Assembly (NCBI GenBank): GCA_054601695.1
Contig: BAAHQB010000127.1
Location: 1 to 64,000 of the forward strand
Source of the DNA: Amorphochlora amoebiformis
Taxonomy: Eukaryota > Cercozoa > Chlorarachniophyceae
Direction of reading: 5' to 3'
DNA length: 64,000 bases
Positions within the stretch are counted from its first letter, which is position 1. Each line of letters starts with the position of its first letter. Both the position numbers and the translations under genes were made by a program. Positions 1 through 58,877 of this stretch are shown here, one piece after another. The notes under the pieces were generated by a model. It saw only the letters and a program-made list of their open reading frames with translations, had not been told where the DNA came from and did not search any database.

Positions 1-335
1 AAAAGATGAGTTTAGTTGTTTACATTCAACATGGGATTGAATTTGATGTTGAGGTTCTGATCGAGGTTGATGTTGAGTTTGCTGTTCGAGTTGGTGTTGA
101 AGCTTGTAATCAATATGATTATCGAAACTTGGGATATTGGGTTGGCGGTGGGATAGAGAATTTTGGTATTGTGGTTCGGGATGTCGAAAATGGAATTCGG
201 ATTGGGGTATGCGCTGATGTTGGGATTGGAGTTGAAGTCGGGGTTGAGACATCGAATTGCTTTCAGTTAGTGGTTCTAATTGTTGTTGTATAGGTTGAGA
301 TTCGACTTCGTTTCCGGAAACAGCTTGATTGTCAT

Positions 336-7572
<7,237 letters not shown>

Positions 7573-8516
7573 ATGTATTCTCTTTACCGGAAAGAAGTCA
7601 ACCTAATTCGATTCTTAACCCTTGCCCTTGTCCTCAATTTGAGTCTATGAAAATCCTATCCCATACCCTGCGGATAATTCAGTTTGATATTTTTGGTCTC
7701 CTGTTTCGGTGGTTAAATTGAACTCTTTATATCACTTCATGAATTAAACATGGGCTTCAATATTTGAACGAATTTATGCATTCCTGTGTGTTGGGGAGAG
7801 GAGAGGAGAGGGGATAACGGCTCTACGGTCTGACTTATACACGGGGAGTCGGACATCGGGCGGGAATGAAGTGCCGATATATTATTTCAAAAGCCGAATT
7901 AATCTATACAAGCCGAAATAATATTTTTAAAGCCGATTTAATACTTCTTATACCGAAAGTTAATCTTACCCGAAATAGTTAAATTTCAATTCTTCAAAAT
8001 ATACCGAAATTTTATTTTAAGCAATATCCGATAAATTATTTAAATACCGACTTATAATTTTCCTTGCCGAACTAATATATTTTCTTGAAACTTTGCCGAT
8101 ATATTATTATTAAAGACCGACTTAAAATTTTCCATATTCGGAGCCGATAATTTATAAAATCCTAGGAATTGCCGACTTAATATTTTCCTGAAGTGTCCGA
8201 GAAAGTGCGCTAAGTGTCGACATCTCACCTTCAATGCTTAGATAGATTACGCACTTGGCGCTTTAAGAAGGCCTCTCTCCTTCATCGTGATTCTTCGGAT
8301 TTCTTCCCCCAAACTGTTCACAGAGTGCTGTACGGAACAGCAACTGGGCAAAACTGTCCAAACAACACGCGCTGCGCGCCCGTCAGTGTCGTGACAGTGT
8401 CGTCACCACCGGGCCACTGTCGCGCCACTGCCCGGTAACCCCGGTCACTAACAACGTGCTGAGGTATTCTCCGCCCCCCAGACTCCAGTGCTCAACAGAT
8501 TTCCGCCAGATAGAGC
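7573..8516. promoter_or_regulatory. divergent intergenic region, zinc-finger gene / kinase gene
   Basis: The two start codons face away from each other across 944 bp free of (TA)n. The left part is unique and AT-rich. The middle holds CCGA-containing degenerate repeats, listed separately. The last 200 bp before the kinase ATG are GC-rich with several short inverted repeats around CAGTGTCGTGACAGTGTCGT. No clear TATA box is seen on either strand. Confidence 0.5.
7868..8195. repeat. degenerate CCGA-headed tandem repeat
   Basis: About a dozen units of roughly 25-35 bp, each carrying CCGA followed by an A/T-rich stretch such as TTAATATTTT. Units are diverged, and the array sits mid-way in a divergent promoter region. 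Confidence 0.6.
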
Positions 8517-9885
8517 ATGGGCATCGGGGTCCACCTTCGGAACAAGTACAACAAGCGGGGGGTCCTCGGCCATGGAGCATTCGCTCGCGTATGGAAGGTT
8601 GAGGACAAAAAAACGAAAGTTATGTACGCTGCCAAGTCTATCCCCAAGGCCAAACTTAACACTGACGAGAGGAACCTGGTGGCATCCGAGATCAAGATCC
8701 TGAGCGAAATCAACCACCCGCACTGCTGCATGCTAATCGAAGCCTTTGAAAGCGAGAAGAAGATCTACCTCATCCAGGAAATTATGCGAGGCCCCACCTT
8801 GTTTGACCGATTTGCGCAAAACTCTGAGGAGGACATAACGGAATGGCACGTGGCGATTTGTGTGCAGAAAATCGCTAAAGCTCTGGCTTACCTACACAGC
8901 AAGGTTCATGGATACCGTGCATACTGCATACTGTTTGCTTTGGCATGGGGTTTAGATAGGATTATATATTCTTCTGCATATGTTTGGAGTAACCGTGAGG
9001 AAATATGCTTTACCAACCGAGAGAAAAATAAAAAAATGTCCTCACAGGGAATATTACACCGTGATCTCAAGCCGCAGAACATCATGTTTGCAAAGGTAAA
9101 ACTTCGTCCTCCCTCAAACATTTTAAGCACATGAAATCGATCACAAAGTGATTGTGGTGTGTAAACTAGCCCGCGTCAGAGGATAAGGAAATGAAATCGC
9201 TCAAACTACTCGACTTTGGCAAGAACTAATTCCCATGAGACACATTTATAATTACTCGACAACCTCGATACTCCCAACTTAAAATCGACCACAAATGCTT
9301 AACATGTCATCCATCCCTCCACCAAAAAAAAAAGTCGAAAACCTGGTCCCCTTAGGCTTCGCAAAGCGAATTGACGGAACCTACACCTCGACGTCCAGGG
9401 GTATCCTTTTCGCACAGTACTAACCGCGTTGCTCTTTCATCTTCGTCGATATGCTTACCCCTTCAAATTCCCGAAAAAATCCCAAGAATGCTCGCTATCC
9501 TCAGGCACCCCGCAGTACGTAGCGCCTGAGGTTGTTTTCAAAAATCGGACTGGAAGGATCGAGTATGGAACCAGGTCATAATATCCAACAACAAAATACA
9601 CAATGCCATCAATAAGCGTGATATTCGCACTAACACGTGTCCGTATAGATCCGCCCGGGTAGATATCCATTAGAGCATGAGAAAATCCCCGTCGTTAGCA
9701 ACTGATCGACAGTTTAATTCTCAAATAGCTGCGACATGTGGTCGCTGGGAGTGCTCATCTACGAGCTAATGAGCGGGACCAGCCCGTTTGACCGCAAGCG
9801 TTCTCTTCCAGAGTTTTTCAAGCATGTAAGATTTCGATTTCATCCTTTACTTACCTGTATACGAGTGCTCTGTAATAATTATACA

Positions 9886-9954
<69 letters not shown>

Positions 9955-10030
9955 ATATATATGTATGTATGTGTGTATATATGTGTATATAATTATAAAT
10001 ATAATAGTAAATGAATATGTAAAGTATACG

Positions 10031-10112
<82 letters not shown>

Positions 10113-10139
10113 ATATATATGTATAATATAACATATACA

Positions 10140-10183
<44 letters not shown>

Positions 10184-10429
10184 GGTATATGTAAATATAA
10201 TTGTTATCGGTATAGTAATCGCTCGAAGTCTTTAATTTGGTTGAGACCCAATTGAACTAGACTGCTTGGAATATCAACAACTTTGATTGAGAAGTGGGTA
10301 TATGCGGCCAGAATATTCCAGAATCTTCGATGAAGAACATGCCTTGACGTTAGCGTGTACATACAAATATACATACAATTTAGTGTACATACAAATATAC
10401 ATACAATTTAGATTTACATATATAAATAA

Positions 10430-10486
<57 letters not shown>

Positions 10487-10514
10487 TGTAATGTATATGT
10501 ATATGTATCTTGTA

Positions 10515-10549
<35 letters not shown>

Positions 10550-11163
10550 CATTTGAATTATATATACATTTGTATTATATATACATATATATATGTATAT
10601 ATTAATTAAAATTCCTTCGTGATAAATATGTGACTTAGGTTCGGAAAGCTCCAATTCGATTCCCTCTACGCTATTGGGAAGGCGTTTCAGAAGAGGTCGA
10701 ATTCTTTCATAAACACCCGTATTCCCTTGACTAAATCTCGAGGCTGAGTTTTGTTAGGCTAGGGATCGTATTGAGAAGCGATGAGACGTATGACTGATGC
10801 GTTCGTACGCGTAGATGGGGCGCATGCGTGATACGCTTATATGCGCAGATGGGGCGCATGAGTTATATACGTTGATATGCGTAGACGGCGCGCATGATTG
10901 ATACGTTGATGTGCATAGATGGGGTTTATGGTTGATTCGCTGATATTTATCGATGGGGCTTAGGATTGGTAGCTTGATATGGTGAATGATTGATATGGTG
11001 AATGGTTGATATGGTGAATGGTTGATATGGTGAATGGTTGATATGGTGAATGATTTGATATGGTGAATGATTGATATGGTGAATGATTGGTGTGGTGAGT
11101 GATTGATATGGTGAATGATTGATATGGTGAATGATTGATGCGTTGATATATGTGTATATATAT

Positions 11164-11237
<74 letters not shown>

Positions 11238-11334
11238 GGTGAAGGAGCTGATCTTAGGATTGCTAGAAAAGAACCCAGGAAAACGCCTCACTGCCGAGGA
11301 GGTTCCATAAGAAAAAACAATATAATATACTAAG

Positions 11335-11399
<65 letters not shown>

Positions 11400-11485
11400 T
11401 ATTGTATATGTATTTATTAAAGATATTTTTACATATAGAATATACATATAATACTTTATATATATATATATACATATATATATTA

Positions 11486-11517
<32 letters not shown>

Positions 11518-11532
11518 TAATATATAATATAT

Positions 11533-11588
<56 letters not shown>

Positions 11589-11628
11589 CATGTATACATA
11601 TAATGTATATTGTATTTATATATAATAT

Positions 11629-11673
<45 letters not shown>

Positions 11674-12771
11674 ATTCTAATTGTACATACAGGTCTTGGG
11701 GCACCCATGGATAAAGGATAACTGCGAGGTTGCATTTCAAAAGACTTACTTATCATTCAACACATGTTCATATACGTATACGTACTGTCTATGTACATAC
11801 TCAATATTATTTGGAGTGTCAACCACAAAGCATGCATATATGCACTGTCCAGACTATTATTGTACATACTCAATATCGTTTGGAGTGTCAACCACAAAGC
11901 ATACATATTCTCGCTGTCTAGCTATGCTTGTCCATACTCAATACCGTTTGGATTGTCCTCTGGTTGTCCATACTCAATATCGTTTATACTCAATATCGTT
12001 TATACTCAATATCGTTTGGATTGTCCTGTCTAGACTATGGTTGTACATACCCAATATCGTTTGTATTGTCCTGTGTAGAGTATGATTGTGCATACTCAAT
12101 ATGGTTTGGATTGGATTGGTTTGTGGTTGGATGTTTGGTACACATCCCTTTAGGAATACGAGGAATCGTTCACAAACTTGTCCCCGTCCAGGTGCCCAAT
12201 ATCATACATCGAGATTACAAAAATCCTGCTTGATAGCAGAACATACACGTGCCTACAAAACGAATATTGAGTCGCGATATGAAACGCACGTGTGAAGTAC
12301 CAAGCTTCAATGCCAAATACACTTAAAAAGGGTTAACAGTACTGTAAATCTCACATTTCTGCACACTGTGGAATACATAATTGTAGTATTACACACACAC
12401 ATTTATATATATATATATATATATATATTGTACATATAAATAGGTACAAAATTGTATGGTATTAATACATATGATTTTTTCCATGACTTCCAGGATAAAC
12501 CGTCCAAGCACCAACAGGCCTAGCGTAAATCGTAGCATCACCGGCGACGCCGGAAAGAACAGAGCAAGAAACATCAAGGCTATGGTGAAAAACAAACTTG
12601 CAACCACAAACCCCCATGGAACTACGAGAAGTAATCAATCACTTGATGCTCCGTAATAATTCAAGATCAATTATCCATGCTCCATACCTCTATCATCCAT
12701 CATCCATGATTCATGGTTCAGTATTCATCATGCATCATTCATCATTCATCATGCATCATTCATCATTCACC

Positions 12772-12809
<38 letters not shown>

Positions 12810-13245
12810 CATTGATTGCTTAATTCGTTGTGGTCTAGGTTGGGCGTTACAAATGGCTTCGAGTCGCCAAGTATCTGAGTCTGATGGCTAGAATGGTACT
12901 GCCATTCCACCTACCACACGCCACACAGATGCACACTCAAGTGTGCAACTTGATACAACACAAACACGGATACATACATTCATACAAGCATTCAACACGG
13001 ACACGGATACATACATTCACACAAACGTTCAACACGGACACGGATACATACACTCATACAAACATTCAACACGGACACGGATACACATTCATACAAACAT
13101 TCAACACGGACACGGATACATACATTCATACAAACATTCAACACGGACACGGATACTTACCTTCATACAAACATTCAACGACACACCTCATATTCATAAC
13201 TCCACTATGGAACTATATAATACAACTAAATATACACTTGTGGCG

Positions 13246-13293
<48 letters not shown>

Positions 13294-13362
13294 CATTACT
13301 TGTAATGTATATATTGATATCTATATTGTATACATACCTTGTAATGTACATATTTACATGTA

Positions 13363-13402
<40 letters not shown>

Positions 13403-13412
13403 TTTTTTTTTT

Positions 13413-13505
<93 letters not shown>

Positions 13506-13816
13506 ATTTTATTCCTGTCTCGGGATCACATCGAGGTTGTTGATGATCTGAAATCTGTGTTAATGTAATCTGTCTTAATGTTCACGTTAATCACCTGCGC
13601 TTTCATCTCAAAGCCATGTCACTGAATGTTGATGTGTTTCACTTGCTGTTTCTGTGAATTGTCTAAGCACTCGTGTATGGACGCCCTGATGGTGAACTCT
13701 TTGGGCGTCCACGTGGACAAGGATGTTGGGACGGTCCTTAAGGAGGCGCAGATGTATGTGTATCTATATTTCTATGTCAAAATATAAACAAATTATCTTA
13801 TATAAAAAAATTTTGT

Positions 13817-13876
<60 letters not shown>

Positions 13877-13943
13877 TATGTATATATTTGTATATATGTA
13901 ATATATATATTTATATATACATATATAATATTCTCATACATAT

Positions 13944-14001
<58 letters not shown>

Positions 14002-14208
14002 ACATACACATTTAAACAAACATACACACGCACACACCCACAAATACAATATGTAACTATACAAATCACTTTTGCCTTGATGATAGGCGTTGGCGAGAAT
14101 CTAAGATGGGCGGGGGAAATCAGGTATTTACTCTACTATCTCTACTTACTTGCACGTTACCGTGTTACATCCGTCATTTGAAATTTGTGTTGTCAGAACT
14201 CGAAATAG
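8517..14208 (+). CDS. Ser/Thr protein kinase, CAMK-like catalytic domain, 11 or more exons
   Basis: Core exons are 8517-8903, 9048-9095, 9182-9218, 9356-9400, 9505-9574, 9729-9825, 10639-10695, 11239-11301, 11693-11728, 12155-12192 and one starting at 12494; all join in phase. The catalytic domain begins almost at the Met: Gly loop GHGAFARV (18-25), K40, E58, HRDLKPQN with D135, DFG 156-158, APE 179-181, and a C-lobe ending in HPW (272-274). All key residues are present. The DFG glycine codon is split by an intron whose donor is GC, not GT. No EF-hand or other regulatory domain is seen. The 3' end is ambiguous. Read unspliced, exon 11 stops at 12656 (346 aa). Splicing 12630 to 12839 stops at 12891. 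Using 12839-12870, 13668-13753, 14087-14123 and 14197-14208 keeps phase and gives about 393 aa. I prefer the last because CTAG-rich spacer begins just beyond it. Confidence 0.85.
9885..10195. repeat. (TA)n in kinase intron
   Basis: TA microsatellite with small GT patches between kinase exons 6 and 7; a second TA block runs at about 10430-10600. Confidence 0.9.
10775..11145. repeat. two kinase-intron minisatellites
   Basis: The first part (10775-10925) has about four ~45-bp units containing GATGGGGCGCATG-like words. The second (10975-11145) has about ten 16-17-bp units reading like TGATATGGTGAATGGT. Both lie in the intron before kinase exon 8. Confidence 0.8.
11785..12110. repeat. minisatellite with CATACTCAATATCGTTTGGA core
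   Basis: About eight diverged units of 18-70 bp in the intron between kinase exons 9 and 10. Long open frames here come from the repeat and were not taken as coding. Confidence 0.75.
12690..13190. repeat. ATTCATC heptamer array and 37-bp minisatellite
   Basis: At 12725-12815 a 7-bp ATTCATC-type unit repeats. At 12960-13190 about six ~37-bp units contain ACACGGACACGGATACATAC. Both flank the possible kinase exon at 12839. Confidence 0.85.
13668..14208 (+). other. probable 3' exons of the kinase gene
   Basis: Three protein-like segments with matching phase: 13668-13753 (donor GTATGTG), 14087-14123 and 14197-14208 ending in TAG. The first contains [20 protein letters not shown]. They could instead be a small separate gene starting at ATG 13677. 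The intervening 13754-14086 is AC/GT and (TA)n simple sequence. Confidence 0.45.
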
Positions 14209-14966
14209 GCGAACAAGTAGAACCCTGCCCACATCTTAGCTCGTACGCACGGCCTTCTAGACCTAGCAGACTGCTGCGGCATTACCGGATTTCGACTCGG
14301 TGCACGTTGCATCCTGGTACCACTCGACGTACACGTATAACTACGCTGTTCTCCAGATACCGTTATCTAGGTTATTTCCTAGGAGGATCTACAAGCAGAT
14401 CTCAGAATCAGAGTTGTATAAGTTACATGTATGTAGTAGACTACATTGTAAGTCACTGACTCTCTAGAGACTAGTTCTAGTACTTCTACTAGTTCTAATT
14501 AATTCCCAGACTGCACGACCGCGGAATAAAAACTAGAAAAATTTAATAATTGATACCTTGCAGTAACGTTACTGGAGTAATTAGAGTTGTTATAGATCTA
14601 TAGCTAGTAGGCCAGACCGTGATCTTCTAGCTTGTCTAGTTATGTACGCGTGCGCGCATGCAGATGATACTCTTTTGTTAACTAGCTAGACTACCTTAAT
14701 ATTTGAATAGTCCCTAGAGTCTGGATCCAGAGTCTAGAGAACGTCTACAGCTAGTACAGGCAGGCTACCCAAGACCAACCTAGCAATCTAGCAATGTCGG
14801 GATCTATAGAGAAAACCCAGACGCACAGCTCTGGCCTAGATCTAGTGGATGGCCCTTCTAGCCTTAGCCGTCTGTCTAGACTAACTCCAGTACAGCTAGA
14901 TATTCTGAAATAGTTAACGTTAACTAGGTTAACTTGCAATTGGCTCTAGTCTAGCTAGTGGGTAGC
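14209..14966. other. CTAG-rich convergent spacer, kinase / PIPK
   Basis: This is a non-coding spacer between two converging 3' ends. By eye CTAG occurs about two dozen times in 14460-14960, where about two are expected by chance, often inside TCTAGA or ACTAGT. No (TA)n and no credible gene are seen. Confidence 0.75.
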
Positions 14967-30563
<15,597 letters not shown>

Positions 30564-30759
30564 GACTCGGATGTACCAACCCCACACCGAATTATTGTTT
30601 TGGATATTGGTCGGATGGATTTGGGCGATACTCCCTAGACTACTAACTCATTAACTTTGTGGCACACAGCCCGCACAGCATGGGATTCTAGTCCAGCCTT
30701 TCAATCGAGAAAGGCGGGATTTGGGTGGCCAACAGGCGCCCGTCAATCGTCACCCAAGC
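30564..30759. promoter_or_regulatory. divergent promoter region, PIPK / membrane protein
   Basis: Only 196 bp separate the two predicted start codons. There is no (TA)n and no obvious TATA box. Open frames on both strands cross it, so either start could lie further out. Confidence 0.45.
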
Positions 30760-31542
30760 ATGAGGTCTGAGGTTATAACCTGGCCACTTTACGCTCTTTG
30801 CATGTCATTCTACGACGTGGCGTCTGTAGTGAGTTACACTCGACACAAGGTAGACTTCGCCAATAGGTGTATAGTTTACGATTATGGGGGAATACTCTTT
30901 TACATAAGGTTCCTTGCGGGCTCCCTAGCAATAGTTTGCACGGTAGTTGAATGGGTGGTTCACAACGGAGTGAGGAGGATTAAGGTATCTAAGATATACT
31001 GGTGCTGTTGGGTTTTGGCTGTTTTGCTCGACATTGCCTCGGCAGCGGTGGGAGGCATAGCAGCTCCCTTCAGCTTAGTGTTCCTCCTTGTATTCGGTGT
31101 AGACAATAGCATATTAAGCGCAGGTAGGTTTAGGATAGCATGGTATTTGCTCTGCTCGCTTACTATCGGGATCCTGTACATCAACCTACTCATCATAGAC
31201 AACGCTTGCTCAGAAGACACGTTCGCGCTCGTGGTAATGAACTCTTCAAAACTATCGCTAGTCTCTTATGCGACGGTGAAGCAAGTAGAGCTCTGCTATC
31301 TTCGGTATCGTTACCCTTCCGTCCGCATACTCACCAACCTAAAAGACACTATCGAAGAGGCTCTTGGTAGGATTTGCACCGACACCAGTGATAGGAAAGA
31401 AGAAGCGCGAGTTGTCGCTTCCCTGAGGCTGAAGTCCCCGCAACCGTCTGATACTGGGTCCCCAAAAATGACCATGAGTAGTATAGAGGAAGACCCACAC
31501 CACGCTGAGCTGCAGCTAGTCCGTGAGAATGGACACCGTTGA
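30760..31542 (+). CDS. multi-pass membrane protein, unknown function, intronless
   Basis: A 260-residue frame from ATG 30760 (MRSEV...) to TGA. Hydrophobic stretches at roughly residues 8-25, 45-70, 82-122 and 127-148 predict four to five membrane helices. A hydrophilic C-terminal tail of about 100 residues follows, rich in Arg, Lys, Glu and Ser. Upstream TTG/GTG codons extend the frame, but ATG is preferred. I do not recognise the family. It is one of two intronless genes here, and it shares a short divergent promoter with PIPK. Confidence 0.7.
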   Translation: MRSEVITWPLYALCMSFYDVASVVSYTRHKVDFANRCIVYDYGGILFYIRFLAGSLAIVCTVVEWVVHNGVRRIKVSKIYWCCWVLAVLLDIASAAVGGIAAPFSLVFLLVFGVDNSILSAGRFRIAWYLLCSLTIGILYINLLIIDNACSEDTFALVVMNSSKLSLVSYATVKQVELCYLRYRYPSVRILTNLKDTIEEALGRICTDTSDRKEEARVVASLRLKSPQPSDTGSPKMTMSSIEEDPHHAELQLVRENGHR

Positions 31543-36587
<5,045 letters not shown>

Positions 36588-37145
36588 TGATTAGTCTTGC
36601 CTGATATCCCCCAAACTCCCCACGACCACCACACCAAGATGCCCACCGCCACCCACCGACGTCCCATTCGAAAATTTCAAACGTTGCCGATTTAGATTTA
36701 TTTTTTATTTTCAATTTCTCGGCCTAGGTTTGACAGAATTGACACGTGGCTATGGGGTCTTGGAAGCGCGCGGGAGGGATTTCGCTGATGTAACGAGGGG
36801 AGCGGGGGAGATTGGGGATAGGCTATAACACTATAAAAGGATGGTATGTAGCCCTGAGTTATGGTACAGTTGCTCGAGAGAGGCGTGAAGATGATTTGAA
36901 TCGAGTTTGATATTGGCCTGACGCTCCTGACTCCCGTTCACAGCCTGGCGCTAACATCGCTCTCCTTCCTTCTCCTCTACCCCGAATACCCTCAGTGCCA
37001 AACAGCATACTCAACATCCTCCACTTTCCACATCCCTCGCCCTAGCCTCTCTGGGACCCCCACGTGTACCCGAGCGGTATCCGTGAGATCTCAAGAACTA
37101 CCCTCCATTCAAAGGGGAGGGAAAAGACGAGCTGCGATCTCTCTG
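36588..37145. promoter_or_regulatory. divergent promoter with TATA box for the phosphatase gene
   Basis: A CTATAAAAGG box lies at 36830-36839 on the plus strand, about 310 bp before the chosen ATG. Two upstream ATGs (36863 and 36893) share one short frame of about a dozen codons ending at TGA. No other ATG occurs before 37146. The sequence is (TA)n-free. Confidence 0.55.
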
Positions 37146-44952
<7,807 letters not shown>

Positions 44953-46974
44953 GATAGACAGACAGAAGACAACAGATCAGATCATCTGTGCGGTCAAGTC
45001 AAAGAGAGCTCTTATGCGAGAGAGTTTCAACGATTATATGAACTACTCTATTGCCTAAATCAAAACTTGATATATGCAGCTGTATGTACTTGTACATACA
45101 TGTACGTATCTGCCGTGTTTTCAAGTTGTACAATACAGTAACTTGAGTATATAAATAAATATCCATCTGACGATTCAATCTAGTTTGATCAAAATAAAGT
45201 AGCTGCATACATGCTAGACATATGCCTTGATTAATATGTTATGAACTTATGAATTAAAAAACTATTTCAATCCATTGGTACTATTTGGTAGCCTCTACCC
45301 TTCTTTACATGTGCTAGATGTAGGATTGCAAGTCATTTCACGGAACACAGATATATATTATTGCCTTCGTAGTCATCTAATACGGCACATCACGCCGCAC
45401 ATGTGACTTGTACCCCTCCGAGTACCAATTGTGCTTTCACTCATCATGTGACAAGGGTTGCGGTACGAAGCATGCCATACATGCCTATACTCTAGATGCT
45501 AGCCTAGTGCGCAGTAGCTAGTACGTACGTAATTATATACGTACGTATGCCTAATTCCATTTATGTCGACGACTCGAGAACTATCTGAGTAACTTTCGTA
45601 TATTGTATACGGATCTGCAAGTATACGTACGTACGCATACATAATGTATATCCTAGATATCATTCGTACAATATCTAGAATCAACTTCAAATTGCTGGGT
45701 ATAATTCTAGTGGCTTCACTTAGCACAAGTAGTAATGCCTGTACGAACGTATGTTCATACGCGTACGCCGTGGGGCGTCACATTATGACTTGTACAGACT
45801 CACATGATACATTATACTGCTGATAATCGAGTACGAAAACACTAGAAAGAGATACAATGGTGCTGCGCAGCGGCATAGTATACAGAATTTGTGTACGCAT
45901 CGTGCTGCGTGCACACAGATGTCAGCTGCCACCGTCACTCCAGTTAATAGTACTATACCCACTTACGTGTGCCGATGTTATAACCCCTTTGAACATTAAC
46001 AAATTAGTCATACTATCCGATGATATTGAAATATAGTACATATATGCATGTGTATGTGTGTATCTAGTATATCTAGTATATATATGTATGTATATATATA
46101 TATTATATATATATATGTGCGTGTGTGTGTGGAATCACTGTGGATATATACATATCTAGTATCTAGAGTATATGCACACACTATCTAGACTATAGCATAT
46201 ATCTAGTATATGCTGTGTTCTTCATCATGCATACTGAGTGACTCGGACTCCAATATATAATCAATTGATCAATCACACTTTGTGGATCTGGAACGATCGC
46301 TCTAACCAAGCCTAGCTAACTCTCTAGTAACTTCAACGGCATGCGTCCATGTCTAGCATGTTTACATTCACTACATTCATTCAATGATTCAGGTTTTTAC
46401 ATCTGATCTCATCTTGAGATTCTAGAGATTATACCATGTACTGTTTGTTGAACTGGATGGTCGTGATCACAATAAGTAGTGCTGTGTGCGATGGCGCCTG
46501 ATGTTAACCTCACTCGCCTCAGCGGAGAACATTTCCGGCATATCCGATCTGCTCACGCAAACTATGCTTGAAACACAACATATCCTCTAGATCCCGCCTA
46601 TGAGTGACCTAGACAGCAGTATAAGTCTAGAATCTAGTGACACCTTAGACACCCTCTAGCCTGTCCAGATTTTAGATCAGACTAGCCTGGTCGATCGACT
46701 AGCTGGACTGGATCTACTACTAGATCTAGCCAGCTAGAGTGTCCAGAATAGTATGATTCCGCTGGGTCCACTGGATCTATCTACTCTTAGCACGCTGAGA
46801 GGCACATTGGGTATCCAAGCAGGTCGATTTCCTATCAGATTTATGTGTAACATATGTGTGTGTCAGCGGTGTATATTATCATATGTACATATTTGTATGT
46901 TGATTATGCGCATAATAGACGTTGTATATGCTATATAATACAACTTTAACAAAATGTAAATTATATATATATAT

Positions 46975-47037
<63 letters not shown>

Positions 47038-47079
47038 ATACCTATATACAAAAGAAATATGTGTGTATATACGAATACT
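44953..47079. other. CTAG-rich convergent spacer, phosphatase / galactosylceramidase
   Basis: About 2.1 kb with no supported gene between converging 3' ends. It is rich in short palindromes: CTAG (especially 46040-46210 and 46590-46750), GTACGTAC-type words (45510-45650), and some CATG. (TA)n is minor (46085-46115 and 46955-47035). Confidence 0.7.
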
Positions 47080-58624
<11,545 letters not shown>

Positions 58625-58877
58625 GCGGACCAAGCGTCCAAGACGACGGTCACGCAGAGTGACACTTTCGCTAAAAACATTATTATTTCGGGCGTGTTTG
58701 AACTGATTTCGTGTCAATTATTAAAGGGTCCTTTAATAGTTTACCCATGTGACGGGGTGTGTCTGTGTTCGTGACTCGTAACTAGCACACCAACAACCAG
58801 GCTCGGTATTCGGCTTGCTATGTGAAATATTTATTCTAGATCCTCATCTAGGGTAGTTGGTCCGTTGACCAGGTCCA
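58625..58877. promoter_or_regulatory. divergent promoter, GH59 / exostosin-like
   Basis: 253 bp separate the two start codons. It contains a perfect inverted repeat ATTAAAGG-GT-CCTTTAAT at 58720-58737. No (TA)n and no clear TATA box are seen. Confidence 0.5.

Noticed and set aside
14209-14966. tRNA or other structured RNA genes in CTAG-rich spacers
   Set aside because: Many short palindromes are present, but I saw no cloverleaf, T-loop (GTTCRA) context or internal promoter pattern.
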